From Collinsella sp944321445 (GTDB taxonomy: Bacteria; Actinomycetota; Coriobacteriia; Coriobacteriales; Coriobacteriaceae): a stretch of 64,000 nucleotides of DNA. This document shows positions 35,323 to 43,829 of the stretch, piece after piece. Positions within the stretch are counted from its first letter, which is position 1. Every line of letters begins with the position of its first letter. The position numbers were made by a program, and so were the translations under genes. The notes beneath the pieces are model-generated. The model was not told the origin of the DNA. It ran no database searches and saw only the letters and a program-made list of their open reading frames with translations. Where the stretch lies: assembly GCF_030371825.1 (NCBI RefSeq), contig NZ_JAUDDM010000006.1; one strand, 5' to 3'.

Positions 35323-36468
35323 ATGTTTTGTCGTTCATGCGGTCGAGAACTCGCCGACGACGTTAAGTTTTGTCCTGCGTGCGGAGCATCGGTTATGGAT
35401 GCGGAAAGCGCTGCCGAGCAGGTCGAAGCGCCGGAAGTTCCCGCGCACATTCCAGCGGAGGACAGTCCCGGCACAGCCGACGAGCGGAGCGAGAACAAGT
35501 CCCGTAAGCAGGGTCTTCCCCGCGCGGCAATCGTTGCCGTTGTCATTCTGGTCACGGCGGCGCTCGCAGGTGGAGGTGCCTTCCTGTGGTGGCGTGCCGA
35601 ACAGGATCGCATCGCGCAGGAAGCGTATGATGCCGCGCATTCGCTGCATGCCGTGACCATTTCTGTGTCCGCATCCGGATGGGATACCGCCAACGGTGCG
35701 AGCCGCCTGCCGGTGAGCGTGAAGGGGACCGACCTTGACGGCAGCGAGGTGGACGACACTGCCTTTGTGGACTCTACCGGCACGGGCATCAGCCTTATGC
35801 AGGGCACATACCGCATCGAGCCGATCGCTTCCCCCTTTGGGTCGAATTGCGAGCTGTACGCAATTCCCGAAGGCGCGGGCATCGATATCGAGATTTCGGA
35901 CGATGTTGAGACGGAGGCTCCCGTCGATGCGACCGAGGCGGGTGCCATCGCGCTCGAGCCGCTTGAGGTCTCCGCTATTACGGACGAGCAGCTTCAGGCA
36001 GCCTATGACCAGGCGTCTGGCGGCGGATACGATGACCCGGATGCGGCGACCAAGGCGCGCGATGGCGTGGTGGCAGCTCGGGAAGAGGCTGTGCGCGCAG
36101 AGGAGGAACGCAAGGCCGCCGAAGAGGCTGCGCGCCAGGCGGAAGCTGCGCGCACGTACGATTGCGAGTATTTCTCGTTCAAAGTCCCTGAATCATGGGT
36201 GGGCAACTTCACAGTGGAGGAAATCGACGATTCAACGACTGGCACCGTTATCTATGACGTTTTGCTCGGCCAAGCTAGCATGTTCATGGTTACCATCGGT
36301 GACTCTACTGATGGCCTGCCCAACGACCCGACTCTCGAGGGTGGTGTTACTTCCTTAGGCACAACCAGTGGTGGCCTCGGTATCAGCGCGATCCGCGGCA
36401 ACAACATTGATGCAGCCGACAACATGGCCGACATCGCGGAGTGCATGTCCACCTTCACGGCAAAGTAG
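35323..36468 (+). CDS. Zinc-ribbon, membrane-anchored protein of unknown function
   Basis: A 381-residue protein. An N-terminal zinc ribbon (CRSCG and CPACG, residues 3-21) precedes an acidic linker, a single membrane segment (about 69-90) and a long extracellular part. Between about 235 and 285 there is a charged Ala/Glu-rich helix (EEAVRAEEERKAAEEAARQAEAA), then a small globular domain (about 285-381, YFSFKVPESWVGNF) resembling surface modules of unknown role. The cytosolic zinc ribbon plus extracytoplasmic domain is a common plan in Actinobacteria and Firmicutes. ATG 35323 follows AAAGGGG. Monocistronic. Confidence 0.8.
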   Translation: MFCRSCGRELADDVKFCPACGASVMDAESAAEQVEAPEVPAHIPAEDSPGTADERSENKSRKQGLPRAAIVAVVILVTAALAGGGAFLWWRAEQDRIAQEAYDAAHSLHAVTISVSASGWDTANGASRLPVSVKGTDLDGSEVDDTAFVDSTGTGISLMQGTYRIEPIASPFGSNCELYAIPEGAGIDIEISDDVETEAPVDATEAGAIALEPLEVSAITDEQLQAAYDQASGGGYDDPDAATKARDGVVAAREEAVRAEEERKAAEEAARQAEAARTYDCEYFSFKVPESWVGNFTVEEIDDSTTGTVIYDVLLGQASMFMVTIGDSTDGLPNDPTLEGGVTSLGTTSGGLGISAIRGNNIDAADNMADIAECMSTFTAK

Positions 36469-36534
36469 CGCCGGCGCGGTACAATGTGTGCGAAAACAAG
36501 GTCGTCTTGTCCGTGTACATAAGGAGACTCGCCC

Positions 36535-37458
36535 ATGCCCATCCGCATACCCGATGCCCTGCCCGCGACCGAGACCCTCGAGGGCGAGAACATCTTCGTG
36601 ATGACCGAGTACCGGGCCATCCACCAGGATATTCGCCCGCTGCATGTGCTCATCTTGAACCTCATGCCCACCAAGATCGCCACCGAGACGCAGATCATGC
36701 GCAAGCTCTCCAACACCCCGCTGCAGATCGAGGTCGAGCTCATGCGCACGAAAAGCCACGAGGCGACGCACGTGGCGGCAAGCCATCTCGAGACGTTCTA
36801 CCGCACGTTCGACGAGGTGCGCGAGCGCCATTATGACGGCCTCATCATCACCGGCGCGCCGGTGGAGCAGATGCCGTTCGAAGAGGTTGACTACTGGCCG
36901 GAGCTCTGCGACATCATGGAGTGGTCCACCACGCACGTGCACTCCACGCTGCACATTTGCTGGGGGGCGCAGGCGGGTCTGTACTATCACTACGGCATCG
37001 ACAAGCACGATCTGCCCGCGAAGGCGTCCGGCGTGTTCGAGCACCGGCTCGTCAAGCCGTCGAGCCCGCTCGTGCGCGGCCTGGACGACCGCTTCTTCGC
37101 CGTGCATTCGCGCAACACCGACGTGCGCCGCGAGGACGTGGAGGCCGTGCCGGAGCTCGAGGTCATCGCGGTATCGGATGAGGTGGGGCTCTACATCGTG
37201 AAGTCCACCGACAGCCGCCGGTTCTTCGTGTTCGGCCACCCCGAGTACGACGCCGACACGCTCAGGCTCGAGTACGAGCGCGACGTGAAGCGCGGCATCG
37301 ACCCGGAGATCCCGGTGAACTACTTCCCGAACGACGATCCCACGCGCGAGCCGCTCAACACGTGGCGCGCGCAGGCGCAGCTACTCTACACCAACTGGCT
37401 GAACTACTACGTGTACCAGACCACGCCGTACGATATCCGTCAGGCCGGTGGGCAGTAA
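36535..37458 (+). CDS. metAA: Homoserine O-acetyltransferase (MetA family)
   Basis: A 307-residue MetA-type acyltransferase that activates homoserine in methionine synthesis. The catalytic Cys lies in HICWGAQAGL, with the His of FGHPEYD and a downstream Glu forming the triad. In TGAPVEQMPFEEVDYW a Glu occupies the position that in the Bacillus cereus enzyme favours acetyl-CoA, whereas E. coli MetA (succinyl-CoA) has a small residue there, so acetylation is the likely reaction. ATG 36535 follows AAGGAG. A TACAAT box at 36480 suggests its own promoter. No other methionine gene is nearby. Confidence 0.93.
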   Translation: MPIRIPDALPATETLEGENIFVMTEYRAIHQDIRPLHVLILNLMPTKIATETQIMRKLSNTPLQIEVELMRTKSHEATHVAASHLETFYRTFDEVRERHYDGLIITGAPVEQMPFEEVDYWPELCDIMEWSTTHVHSTLHICWGAQAGLYYHYGIDKHDLPAKASGVFEHRLVKPSSPLVRGLDDRFFAVHSRNTDVRREDVEAVPELEVIAVSDEVGLYIVKSTDSRRFFVFGHPEYDADTLRLEYERDVKRGIDPEIPVNYFPNDDPTREPLNTWRAQAQLLYTNWLNYYVYQTTPYDIRQAGGQ

Positions 37459-37486
37459 GGCGAGCCTGGCGCGACTGCTGTAGAGA

Positions 37487-37587
37487 ACAGGGGGTCGTTC
37501 GTTTTCACTTGCCGTTTCGTTCACTAACTCGGTCAATTTACCCGAGTTAGTGAACGAAACGGCAAGTAGAAACGAACGACCCCCTGT
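37487..37587. repeat. Long palindrome, family A copy 3
   Basis: Nearly perfect arms of about 46 bases with a 10-base loop, sharing CACTTGCCGTTTCGTTCAC and outer GGGGGTCG with copies at 14613 and 18550. It separates the convergent metA and cyclo-ligase genes and could serve as their common terminator. Confidence 0.93.
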
Positions 37588-37609
37588 CTGATGCCAGCGA
37601 AACGCCGAC

Positions 37610-38221
37610 TTAGGCCCAGATGATGCGGGAAAGCGGGCGGTCGTGCGGCTCGACGGGCACGCGGTCGACGCGCTGCTCGGCGAAAGCGACGCCGGCAACC
37701 AGGCAGTCGGGGCGCAAAAGCGGCAGGTAGCGGTCATAGTTGCCCCCGCCATAGCCCAGGCGCGCGCCGGTGTCGTCAAAGGCGACGAGTGGCACAGCCA
37801 TGACATCGATCTCGCGCGGATCAACTAAGGGAAAGCGCGCTTCGTCTTCGGGCGCGGGCACAAACGAGGTAACCGGCCGCTTGATGAACGGAACCGAGCC
37901 GTCGCGGTAATCGGCGAAGCTCACGGCACGCATGCACATGCTTTGACCCGCGGCTGCGCGCTGCATACAGGGGAACGCCACGCGCCAGCCACGGTCGTAG
38001 GCCGTGCGAATGAACATGTCCAGGTCGACCTCAGAGCGCATCGCGGCGTATACGGCAACGATGGGGGAGAGCCGCCCGGAAGCCTTGCACGCAGATACCG
38101 CCATCGCAAGCAGCTCATCGCATATCGCAGCGGATCGACGCGCTCGCTCTGCCGCGGAAAGGCTGTCGCGCGCTGCGATGGCGCTCGCCCGCATCGCCTG
38201 CTTGGTCTGTGCGTCGCCCAT
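37610..38221 (-). CDS. 5-formyltetrahydrofolate cyclo-ligase
   Basis: A 203-residue enzyme that converts 5-formyl-THF to 5,10-methenyl-THF with ATP. The start has the basic substrate motif (KQAMRASAIAARDSL), a central VAVYAAMRSEVDL, and the C-terminal signature FDDTGARLGYGGGNYDRYL, the ATP-binding loop of the family. It is divergent from the chorismate mutase gene. The last residues (VPVEPHDRPLSRIIW) match the family end. Confidence 0.92.
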   Translation of the reverse strand: MGDAQTKQAMRASAIAARDSLSAAERARRSAAICDELLAMAVSACKASGRLSPIVAVYAAMRSEVDLDMFIRTAYDRGWRVAFPCMQRAAAGQSMCMRAVSFADYRDGSVPFIKRPVTSFVPAPEDEARFPLVDPREIDVMAVPLVAFDDTGARLGYGGGNYDRYLPLLRPDCLVAGVAFAEQRVDRVPVEPHDRPLSRIIWA

Positions 38222-38316
38222 GCACCCTCCTCACACTACGCCGTATGCTGCCGCGGCTCTTCTTCCCATTATTGAGTACACTCGAACCAAAGGGAACAAA
38301 CAACCAGGAGGCATCC

Positions 38317-38580
38317 ATGCAGCTCGAAGAGGCCCGCCAGATCATCGACCGCGTCAACATGGAACTCGTTCCGCTCATCGAGCAGCGCATGGATGCCGTG
38401 GTTGAGGTCACGCGCTACAAACGCGAGCACGGCCTGCCGGTCTACGATGAGGCCCGTGAGCAGGCGGTTTTTGACAAGGTGTCCGCCCGTGTGCAGAACA
38501 GGGACTACGAGGAGTCCGTCCGCAAGGTTTTCCAGGCCATCATGGACGTAGCGAAGGAATACGAGGAATCGCACCTGTAA
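38317..38580 (+). CDS. Chorismate mutase (AroQ type)
   Basis: An 87-residue monofunctional AroQ-class chorismate mutase, converting chorismate to prephenate for Phe/Tyr synthesis. The all-helical fold shows the expected residues: ARQIIDRVNMELVPLIEQRMDAV, YKREHGLPVYDEAREQAV, with Arg, Lys and Glu at active-site positions. It starts at ATG 38317 after CCAGGAGG; the frame is open to 38209. No pathway partners are adjacent. Confidence 0.9.
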   Translation: MQLEEARQIIDRVNMELVPLIEQRMDAVVEVTRYKREHGLPVYDEAREQAVFDKVSARVQNRDYEESVRKVFQAIMDVAKEYEESHL

Positions 38581-38720
38581 TGAGCGATGGTGCTTGCACA
38601 GCAAATCAAGGGGAATCGTCGCAACAGGAGCTCCGGGTATGTTCGGGGCGAGGTGGGACCTGCCTGTTGGGGCCCTTTTATGCCCGTGGGACGCGGTGAC
38701 GGCAGATCGGGGCCAGAATA

Positions 38721-38890
38721 ATGCAGGTTTTTGCGACTTGTTGACTCCTGCATTTTCAGGTCGGCGAAAGCGGCACATTCGAGCCCTATGGGCGAGTCCA
38801 TTTCCTGCGAAAACAGCGCTGGGAGAAAACCGAAAAATGAGCTTTTCCGAAGTTCAGATTTCGGGAGTCAACAAGTCGCAAAAACCTGCA
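38721..38890. repeat. Long inverted repeat, family F
   Basis: Perfect 28-base arms (38721-38748 and 38863-38890, ATGCAGGTTTTTGCGACTTG... and complement) around a 114-base centre. Single copy in the window. The rest of the gap 38581-38947 shows nothing else. Confidence 0.9.
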
Positions 38891-38947
38891 TAAAAATGCC
38901 TGACGTCTGCCGCAGAGGGCGAGGAGGCTACTCACGAGGCAGAGGCG

Positions 38948-39451
38948 CTATAGCACTGCGTCGCGCAGGGGCATGTAGGCTGCGACCAGGTCATCCAGCC
39001 GCATGCGCGCGTTGGCAGCGCTTGTGGAAGGCAAGGCGACGTGCTCGATGGCCCGCTCGCGCAACAGGCCGCCGTCGAAGCGGCGGCACAGGCGCGCTGC
39101 CGTGCCGCCCGTCGTGAACACGTGCGTTACCTGTGCGGCGTCCAGGATGCGCGTCAGATCGTTGGGAACAGGGTCAGCGATGCTCGCGTCCGATGCGCCC
39201 TCGATGCTGCATGAGGCCAATACGTCCCATAACGCAATGCGATGTTCCAGCAAAAACGCGGTGCGTACAGCATTTTCCACCAGCTTGCGATCCGGCAGGT
39301 TGAACAGCCGCTCCATCACGCGCCAAAAGCGGTTTTGCGGGTGCCCGTAGAAAAAGCCCACCTCGCGGGACTTGGGCGAGGGCATGGTCCCCAACACAAG
39401 CACGCGCGACCGCTCATCGAACACCGGCTCGATGGTATGCACAACCCTCAT
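38948..39451 (-). CDS. DNA-deoxyinosine (hypoxanthine) glycosylase
   Basis: A 167-residue uracil-DNA-glycosylase superfamily protein matching the family-6 hypoxanthine glycosylases. Features are VLGTMPSPKSREVGFFYGHPQNRFW near the N-terminus (active-site loop with Asn), ALWDVLASCSIEGASD, and the closing LPSTSAANAR. It removes deaminated adenine from DNA. The frame extends upstream into the adjacent palindrome (39523), but ATG 39451 gives the family start MRVVHTIEPVF and has AAAGGAGC-like purines upstream on its strand. Confidence 0.9.
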   Translation of the reverse strand: MRVVHTIEPVFDERSRVLVLGTMPSPKSREVGFFYGHPQNRFWRVMERLFNLPDRKLVENAVRTAFLLEHRIALWDVLASCSIEGASDASIADPVPNDLTRILDAAQVTHVFTTGGTAARLCRRFDGGLLRERAIEHVALPSTSAANARMRLDDLVAAYMPLRDAVL

Positions 39452-39482
39452 CTGTTCCAAAGGAGCGTCCTTCCGTAGGGCT

Positions 39483-39587
39483 GGCCTCCCCGGGGGCGGG
39501 GGTGGGAAAAAGGGGACAGGCACTTATTTCCCACCGGTGGGAAATAAGTGCCTGTCCCCTTTTCCCACCCCCGCCCCCGGGGAGGCC
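39483..39587. repeat. Palindromic element, family B copy 5 (double, extended)
   Basis: A nearly perfect palindrome of about 105 bases. The inner arms hold GGGGACAGGCACTTATTTCCC; the outer arms GGCCTCCCCGGGGGCGGGGG. It lies between the glycosylase and peptidase genes and ends 11 bases from the peptidase stop codon. Confidence 0.93.
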
Positions 39588-39598
39588 GAGCAAGCAGA

Positions 39599-42500
39599 CT
39601 ACGCCAGCAAATCCACCGGCTTCAGGCCGGCGTTGCTGCGCTCGATCACCTCGCGTCCGCCGAAGACGCACAGCGGCGCCTCTTCGGACACGCGGCCGAT
39701 AGTCTCGCCCAGGGCGCGCAGCTTGTCGGGCGTGCACGCGAGCATCTCGGCGCGCAGCTGCTCGCGCCACCCCACCGGGCGCTTGGTGAAGAACTCGATG
39801 TTCTGTCGGCGCGTGAGCGCATAGGGCTTCTGCGGCGCGTCGTGGCTGGCCACGCACGACACGATGAAGCCCTCGAACGCCTGCTGGTCGGGTTCAAAGC
39901 TATCCAGCCAGGCACCGGCCTCGGCGATACGCTCGATGGAAGGGTCGATCGCCGGATCGCGATAGGTGTAGAAGCACAGCTGGCGGTCTGCGACCGCACG
40001 GAAGCCGCAGCCGTAGGCGCCGCCCTTCACGCGGATCTCGTTCCACAGGTAATCGTAGGACAGCACGGTCGCCGCGACGCTCCAGCTACCGTCCATGGCA
40101 AGCCCCATCGCGCGCGGGTCGGCGGCTTTCGCCACGTAGCAGATGTCGCTGGGGATGATGAACGCCTCGCGCTTGGGCTCGGGCATGGGCACGTAGAGCT
40201 CCTTGGCCGGCGCGGTGCGCTCCGCAAGCCCCATCTGCCCGGCGGCAGCCCAGAAGCGCTCGTAATCCTCGTCGCTGCCGGTGAAGCTCGCCACGGTGCC
40301 GGTGGAGGTGAAGATGCGCTGCTGCAGATCGCGCAGCTTTTCCACCAGGTCGTCCACGCGCTCGTCGAAGTGCTCCAGCAGCTCGCGCAGGAAGCGGTAG
40401 AAGTCCACGCCGGAGATATTCTGGCTCACAACGCCGGCGGGCGACACGTAGCTCCACGCGCGCGAAAGCGCGGCCTGGTGCCCGGCGGTGATGAAGCCCT
40501 GCTCCATGCCGATGCGCATTTGCGTGAGCACGTCGCGAATGCGGTCCGTGTCGTCAAAGACCGTCTCGCCCCACACCTCGGCGGGAATGCTCGCCAGGTA
40601 CTCGAGCTTTTCGCTCAAAGCGCCGGCGGCCACGGTCATCACCGGGCGCGCGAGCTTCCAGTTGGGCTGTGCCATGACCTCGGGCGCAAACGCCAAAAAG
40701 CCGAGGTTGGACCCTACGTAGCTGTCGAGTTCGGAGGCAGAGCGTCGGCGCGTGCCCAGCTGCTTCATCAGGCGCGCGAAGATGGACACGTACGGCAGCT
40801 CGGCGTAGCTCACGTGCGTGAGGTCGAAATACATCATGAGGTAGGCGAGCTTGTGCGTGGGAATGTCGTGCTTCAGGCAGGGGAGCGGCGTGCGCGTGTC
40901 CAGCGTGAGGGCGGGCTCCGGGCGCGCCGGGCCAATGTCGCTCACGTGCAGGCGCGGCAGCGTGGCCTTGGCCTCGGGCGTGTCCTCGGCCTCCTGCGCG
41001 GCACGCAGCGCGTCCACCTCGGCCTGCACGGCGGCAAGGTCGTCCGCGCTCATCTTCGCGTGCAGCTCGGCCAGCTCGGCGACCTCGGGGTCGATGTCAC
41101 CCTCCGCGGCCTCGTGCGGCACGAGCTCCGTGAGCGCGCAGTGGTCGCTTTCCAGCACCAGCTCGCGCAGCAGGCGCTCGAAGTAATCCGTGTCCAGCTC
41201 GCGGCGCAGCTCCGCATACACCGGGCCGTACGACAGCGCGAGTGTGGCGGCATCATCGTCATAAAGCCAGGTGGACAGCAGGTCGCACGCGATGGCGACG
41301 CCGTCGGCGATGCCGTAATCGCGCTGGCGCAGCGCGTACTCCTCGCTCGAAATCACGGCCTCCAGGCGCTCGCGCGGAATGCCCTCTTCCGCCAGGCGGC
41401 GGCACTCGTCCTCAATGACCTGACGGAACGCTTGCGCGGACTCCGGCTGCGCGTTTTGCAGGATGATGAGCTCGTAGGGCTGCAGGCACGCGGCCTCCGT
41501 GTAGCTCAGCACGTTGCCGCCCAGGCCCGCGGCCAAAATCGCCTTCTTCACCGGCGCCTCGTTGGAGCCCAGCAGCGCCTCGAACAGCACGTCGGCCGCC
41601 AGCACGCGCTTGCGATCGAGCGCATCGCCCACCACATACGCCATGCCCACCAGGGCGTTTTCCGGCGTGGTGTTCATCTCGACGCTCGTGTAGTCGCAGG
41701 TCACAGGTTCCTGCAGCTCCAGCACGTTGGGCGCGCCCGGGTTCTCCACCAGCGTGCCGGCCTCGCGCTTCACCTGCGCGGCGGCCTCGCGCGCGGCATC
41801 GGACAAGTAGCGGTCGTCCAAAAAGCCCAGCACGCGGTCCGCATCCATGTCACCGTAGAGCACGATGTAGCTGTTGGCCAGGTTGTAGTGGCGCGCGTGC
41901 GTGTCCAGGAACTGTTCGTAGGTGAGCGTGGGGATGGCACGCGGATGGCCGCCGGACTCAAAGCGGTACGCGGTGTTGGGGAACAGCGCGCGCATGACGG
42001 CGTTGTTGAGCACGTCGGTGGGGTCGGAAAGTGCGCCCTTCATCTCGTTGAACACGACGCCGTTGTAGCGCAGGGAGCCGGGCTCGTCGCTGCCGCCCTC
42101 GCCCTCGTCGACCTCCAGGTGCCAGCCCTCCTGCTCAAAGATGGTCTTCTTGCTGTAGATGGCCGGGTTCAGCACAGCGTCCATGTAGACGTCCATGAGG
42201 TTCAGCAGGTCCTGCTCGTTGGTGGTGGCCACCGGGTAGACCGTTTTGTCCGGATACGTCATGGCGTTCAGGAAGGTCTGCATGGAGCTCTTGATGAGGT
42301 CGACGAACGGCTCCTTCACAGGGAACTTGGCCGATCCGCACAGCACCGAATGCTCGAGGATGTGGAACACGCCCGTGTCGTCGGTGGGCGGCGTCTTGAA
42401 CCCGATGGCGAAGGCCTTGTTCTCGTCCTCGCAAGCCAAATACAGCAGGCGCGCGCCGGACGGTCCGTGGTGCAGCACGTAGACGTCGGCGTCCAGCTCG

Positions 42501-42613
42501 GCGACGGCTTCGCTGCGCTCGACGGTGAACCCATGCAGCTGCGAGCCGGGTGCCAGCAGCGCAGCGGCGCGCTCGCGGGCGGGTGTGGAGGAAGACGAAG
42601 CGGTTTCGGTCAT
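39599..42613 (-). CDS. M16C insulinase-like zinc peptidase (presequence protease type)
   Basis: A 1004-residue metallopeptidase of the PreP/Cym1 subfamily. The inverted zinc motif HILEH is near residue 84 (TGVFHILEHSVLCGS), with SMQTFLNAMTYPDKTVYPVAT and the downstream Glu region (IFEQEGWH) completing the site. Four M16 domains joined by a long hinge are expected; the M16C-associated central region (about 460-700) is visible. No signal peptide, so it is cytosolic and probably degrades short unstructured peptides. ATG 42613 follows CAAGGAGC on its strand; the longer open frame to 42736 is not used. Confidence 0.93.
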   Translation of the reverse strand: MTETASSSSTPARERAAALLAPGSQLHGFTVERSEAVAELDADVYVLHHGPSGARLLYLACEDENKAFAIGFKTPPTDDTGVFHILEHSVLCGSAKFPVKEPFVDLIKSSMQTFLNAMTYPDKTVYPVATTNEQDLLNLMDVYMDAVLNPAIYSKKTIFEQEGWHLEVDEGEGGSDEPGSLRYNGVVFNEMKGALSDPTDVLNNAVMRALFPNTAYRFESGGHPRAIPTLTYEQFLDTHARHYNLANSYIVLYGDMDADRVLGFLDDRYLSDAAREAAAQVKREAGTLVENPGAPNVLELQEPVTCDYTSVEMNTTPENALVGMAYVVGDALDRKRVLAADVLFEALLGSNEAPVKKAILAAGLGGNVLSYTEAACLQPYELIILQNAQPESAQAFRQVIEDECRRLAEEGIPRERLEAVISSEEYALRQRDYGIADGVAIACDLLSTWLYDDDAATLALSYGPVYAELRRELDTDYFERLLRELVLESDHCALTELVPHEAAEGDIDPEVAELAELHAKMSADDLAAVQAEVDALRAAQEAEDTPEAKATLPRLHVSDIGPARPEPALTLDTRTPLPCLKHDIPTHKLAYLMMYFDLTHVSYAELPYVSIFARLMKQLGTRRRSASELDSYVGSNLGFLAFAPEVMAQPNWKLARPVMTVAAGALSEKLEYLASIPAEVWGETVFDDTDRIRDVLTQMRIGMEQGFITAGHQAALSRAWSYVSPAGVVSQNISGVDFYRFLRELLEHFDERVDDLVEKLRDLQQRIFTSTGTVASFTGSDEDYERFWAAAGQMGLAERTAPAKELYVPMPEPKREAFIIPSDICYVAKAADPRAMGLAMDGSWSVAATVLSYDYLWNEIRVKGGAYGCGFRAVADRQLCFYTYRDPAIDPSIERIAEAGAWLDSFEPDQQAFEGFIVSCVASHDAPQKPYALTRRQNIEFFTKRPVGWREQLRAEMLACTPDKLRALGETIGRVSEEAPLCVFGGREVIERSNAGLKPVDLLA

Positions 42614-42671
42614 GGAAGCTCCTTGTGATGGTTGGCCAAGATTCACGGAAATGGGGCGGGCGCGGAAGGCG

Positions 42672-42965
42672 TCACGCGCGTTGCTCGTAGGCGAAACTCT
42701 CGCGATACAGGGCCTCAGGCGCGATGTCGATCGCACCGTTTTGCCATGTGAGCACGCCGTGGTCTATCTCGAACGCCTTGAGTACATCCTCATCTGCCAG
42801 AGGTGAAAACGCGGACATTGAAAGAAGACGAGTGGCATCGAACAGGCGCTTTTCGCCGGTGGAAAACGTGAGCAGCAGCATGTGGTTGCCCAGGTAGCCC
42901 GCATCGACAACTCGTATGCCGGCAACGGGCTCTCCCGCGTAGACAATTCCGTTCGAAGTGTACAT
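42672..42965 (-). CDS. DUF2442-family protein
   Basis: A 97-residue protein with the DUF2442 pattern (LLLTFSTGEKRLFDATRLL, FEIDHGVLTWQNGAIDIAPEALY). Such proteins commonly sit next to DUF4160 proteins in bacterial accessory regions; they have been suspected of toxin-antitoxin behaviour, without firm proof. The gene starts 8 bases after its DUF4160 neighbour on the same strand. ATG 42965 is chosen as it follows a GTAGGAGG-like site. Confidence 0.85.
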   Translation of the reverse strand: MYTSNGIVYAGEPVAGIRVVDAGYLGNHMLLLTFSTGEKRLFDATRLLSMSAFSPLADEDVLKAFEIDHGVLTWQNGAIDIAPEALYRESFAYEQRA

Positions 42966-42973
42966 GCGTCCTC

Positions 42974-43240
42974 CTACGAAAGCGGGGGAATCCGGTCGAA
43001 GGGCTTTCCTGCCACCGCGCAGTTCCATGCGCGATACAGCTCGTCTTCATGCATGATGAGCCATGCTGAAACGAGCTTGTACTGCTTCGCCGGAAGAGAG
43101 CCTGCGAGCATATCTCCGTCGATGGCGATGGAAGCCTCATACTCACCATAATAGACGTGTACATGGGGCTTGTGATGCTGCCCCTCATCGCGATAGATCA
43201 TTTTGATGACGATTCCGAAAAAGCGGCTGAGCTCTGGCAT
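42974..43240 (-). CDS. DUF4160-family protein
   Basis: An 88-residue protein of the DUF4160 family: MPELSRFFGIVIKMIYRDEGQHHKPHVHVYYGEYEASIAIDGDMLAGSLP. The clustered histidines (HHKPHVHVYY) are typical and could bind metal. First gene of the two-gene DUF4160-DUF2442 operon. Function unknown; the pair might be a toxin-antitoxin or stress module. Confidence 0.87.
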   Translation of the reverse strand: MPELSRFFGIVIKMIYRDEGQHHKPHVHVYYGEYEASIAIDGDMLAGSLPAKQYKLVSAWLIMHEDELYRAWNCAVAGKPFDRIPPLS

Positions 43241-43829
43241 GCGTTCCTCTCATGTGACGCGGTCTTATGTGGACATGCTTATACCCGCTTGGGGAGGGTT
43301 CTCTGCGTGGAGGGCGGTTCCCAATGGCAATCGGCTCGCGATTTCTTGGGGGAGATGTGTGCCGGCTCTGCCATTGAGCGCATCCGATTGCCCAACATGT
43401 CGATGGTTGAAAAGGCAACCCCCTACAGACTTTGGATAAGCCCACATCTATATGGGCAGATCGGCTTGCAATTGTGGGTTTGACCAAAGTCTGCAGAGGG
43501 TTAAGAATTAGGCGGATGGAAACAGCGGGATGGAAAAGCCCGGAAAATGCTTCTGGAGCTGCCGGTAGCAACACGCTTCGCACGGTGCGGCCCATCCCCA
43601 TGTGCGGGCGCCAATCGTGATGAGTTTATCGAGGCAAAGTGGTGCCCTGCGGCGCGGACGCCCGGCGCGCGGCCGTTTGCCAAGGGCGCGCTGCGGCATG
43701 CTGAAGTGACGGGCTGCACGCCGCTGCCTTTATCTCAAAATACCCTGTTCACCTGCGAAATCTTACGTTATGGTAGTCGGGCTGCGCATATGCGGCCAGG
43801 TATCCAACACGAGCAGATCAGGGGGAGCG
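43241..43829. other. Gene-poor stretch with inverted repeat G
   Basis: A 589-base gap between divergent genes. It holds the inverted repeat at 43417-43502. On the - strand, 43508-43699 has a short open frame containing PCEACC; it has no good start and is not called. Weak purine runs and the EamA ribosome binding site lie at the right end. Nothing else is recognised. Confidence 0.5.
43417..43502. repeat. Inverted repeat, family G
   Basis: Imperfect 30-base arms (AACCCCCTACAGACTTTGG... at 43417-43446 and complement at 43473-43502) around a 26-base loop. Single copy. Confidence 0.8.

Noticed and set aside
39548..42628. Very long + strand open frame opposite the M16C peptidase
   Set aside because: It is the antisense shadow of a GC-rich gene; residue composition (His, Arg, Ala, Gly, Leu) is typical of such shadows, and the - strand has clear M16 motifs.
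43508..43699. Short - strand ORF with PCEACC, reminiscent of a deaminase zinc site
   Set aside because: It lacks the upstream HAE/CAE motif, has no ribosome binding site and is mostly low-complexity Arg/Ala/Pro. Probably a chance frame or an unrecognisable remnant.
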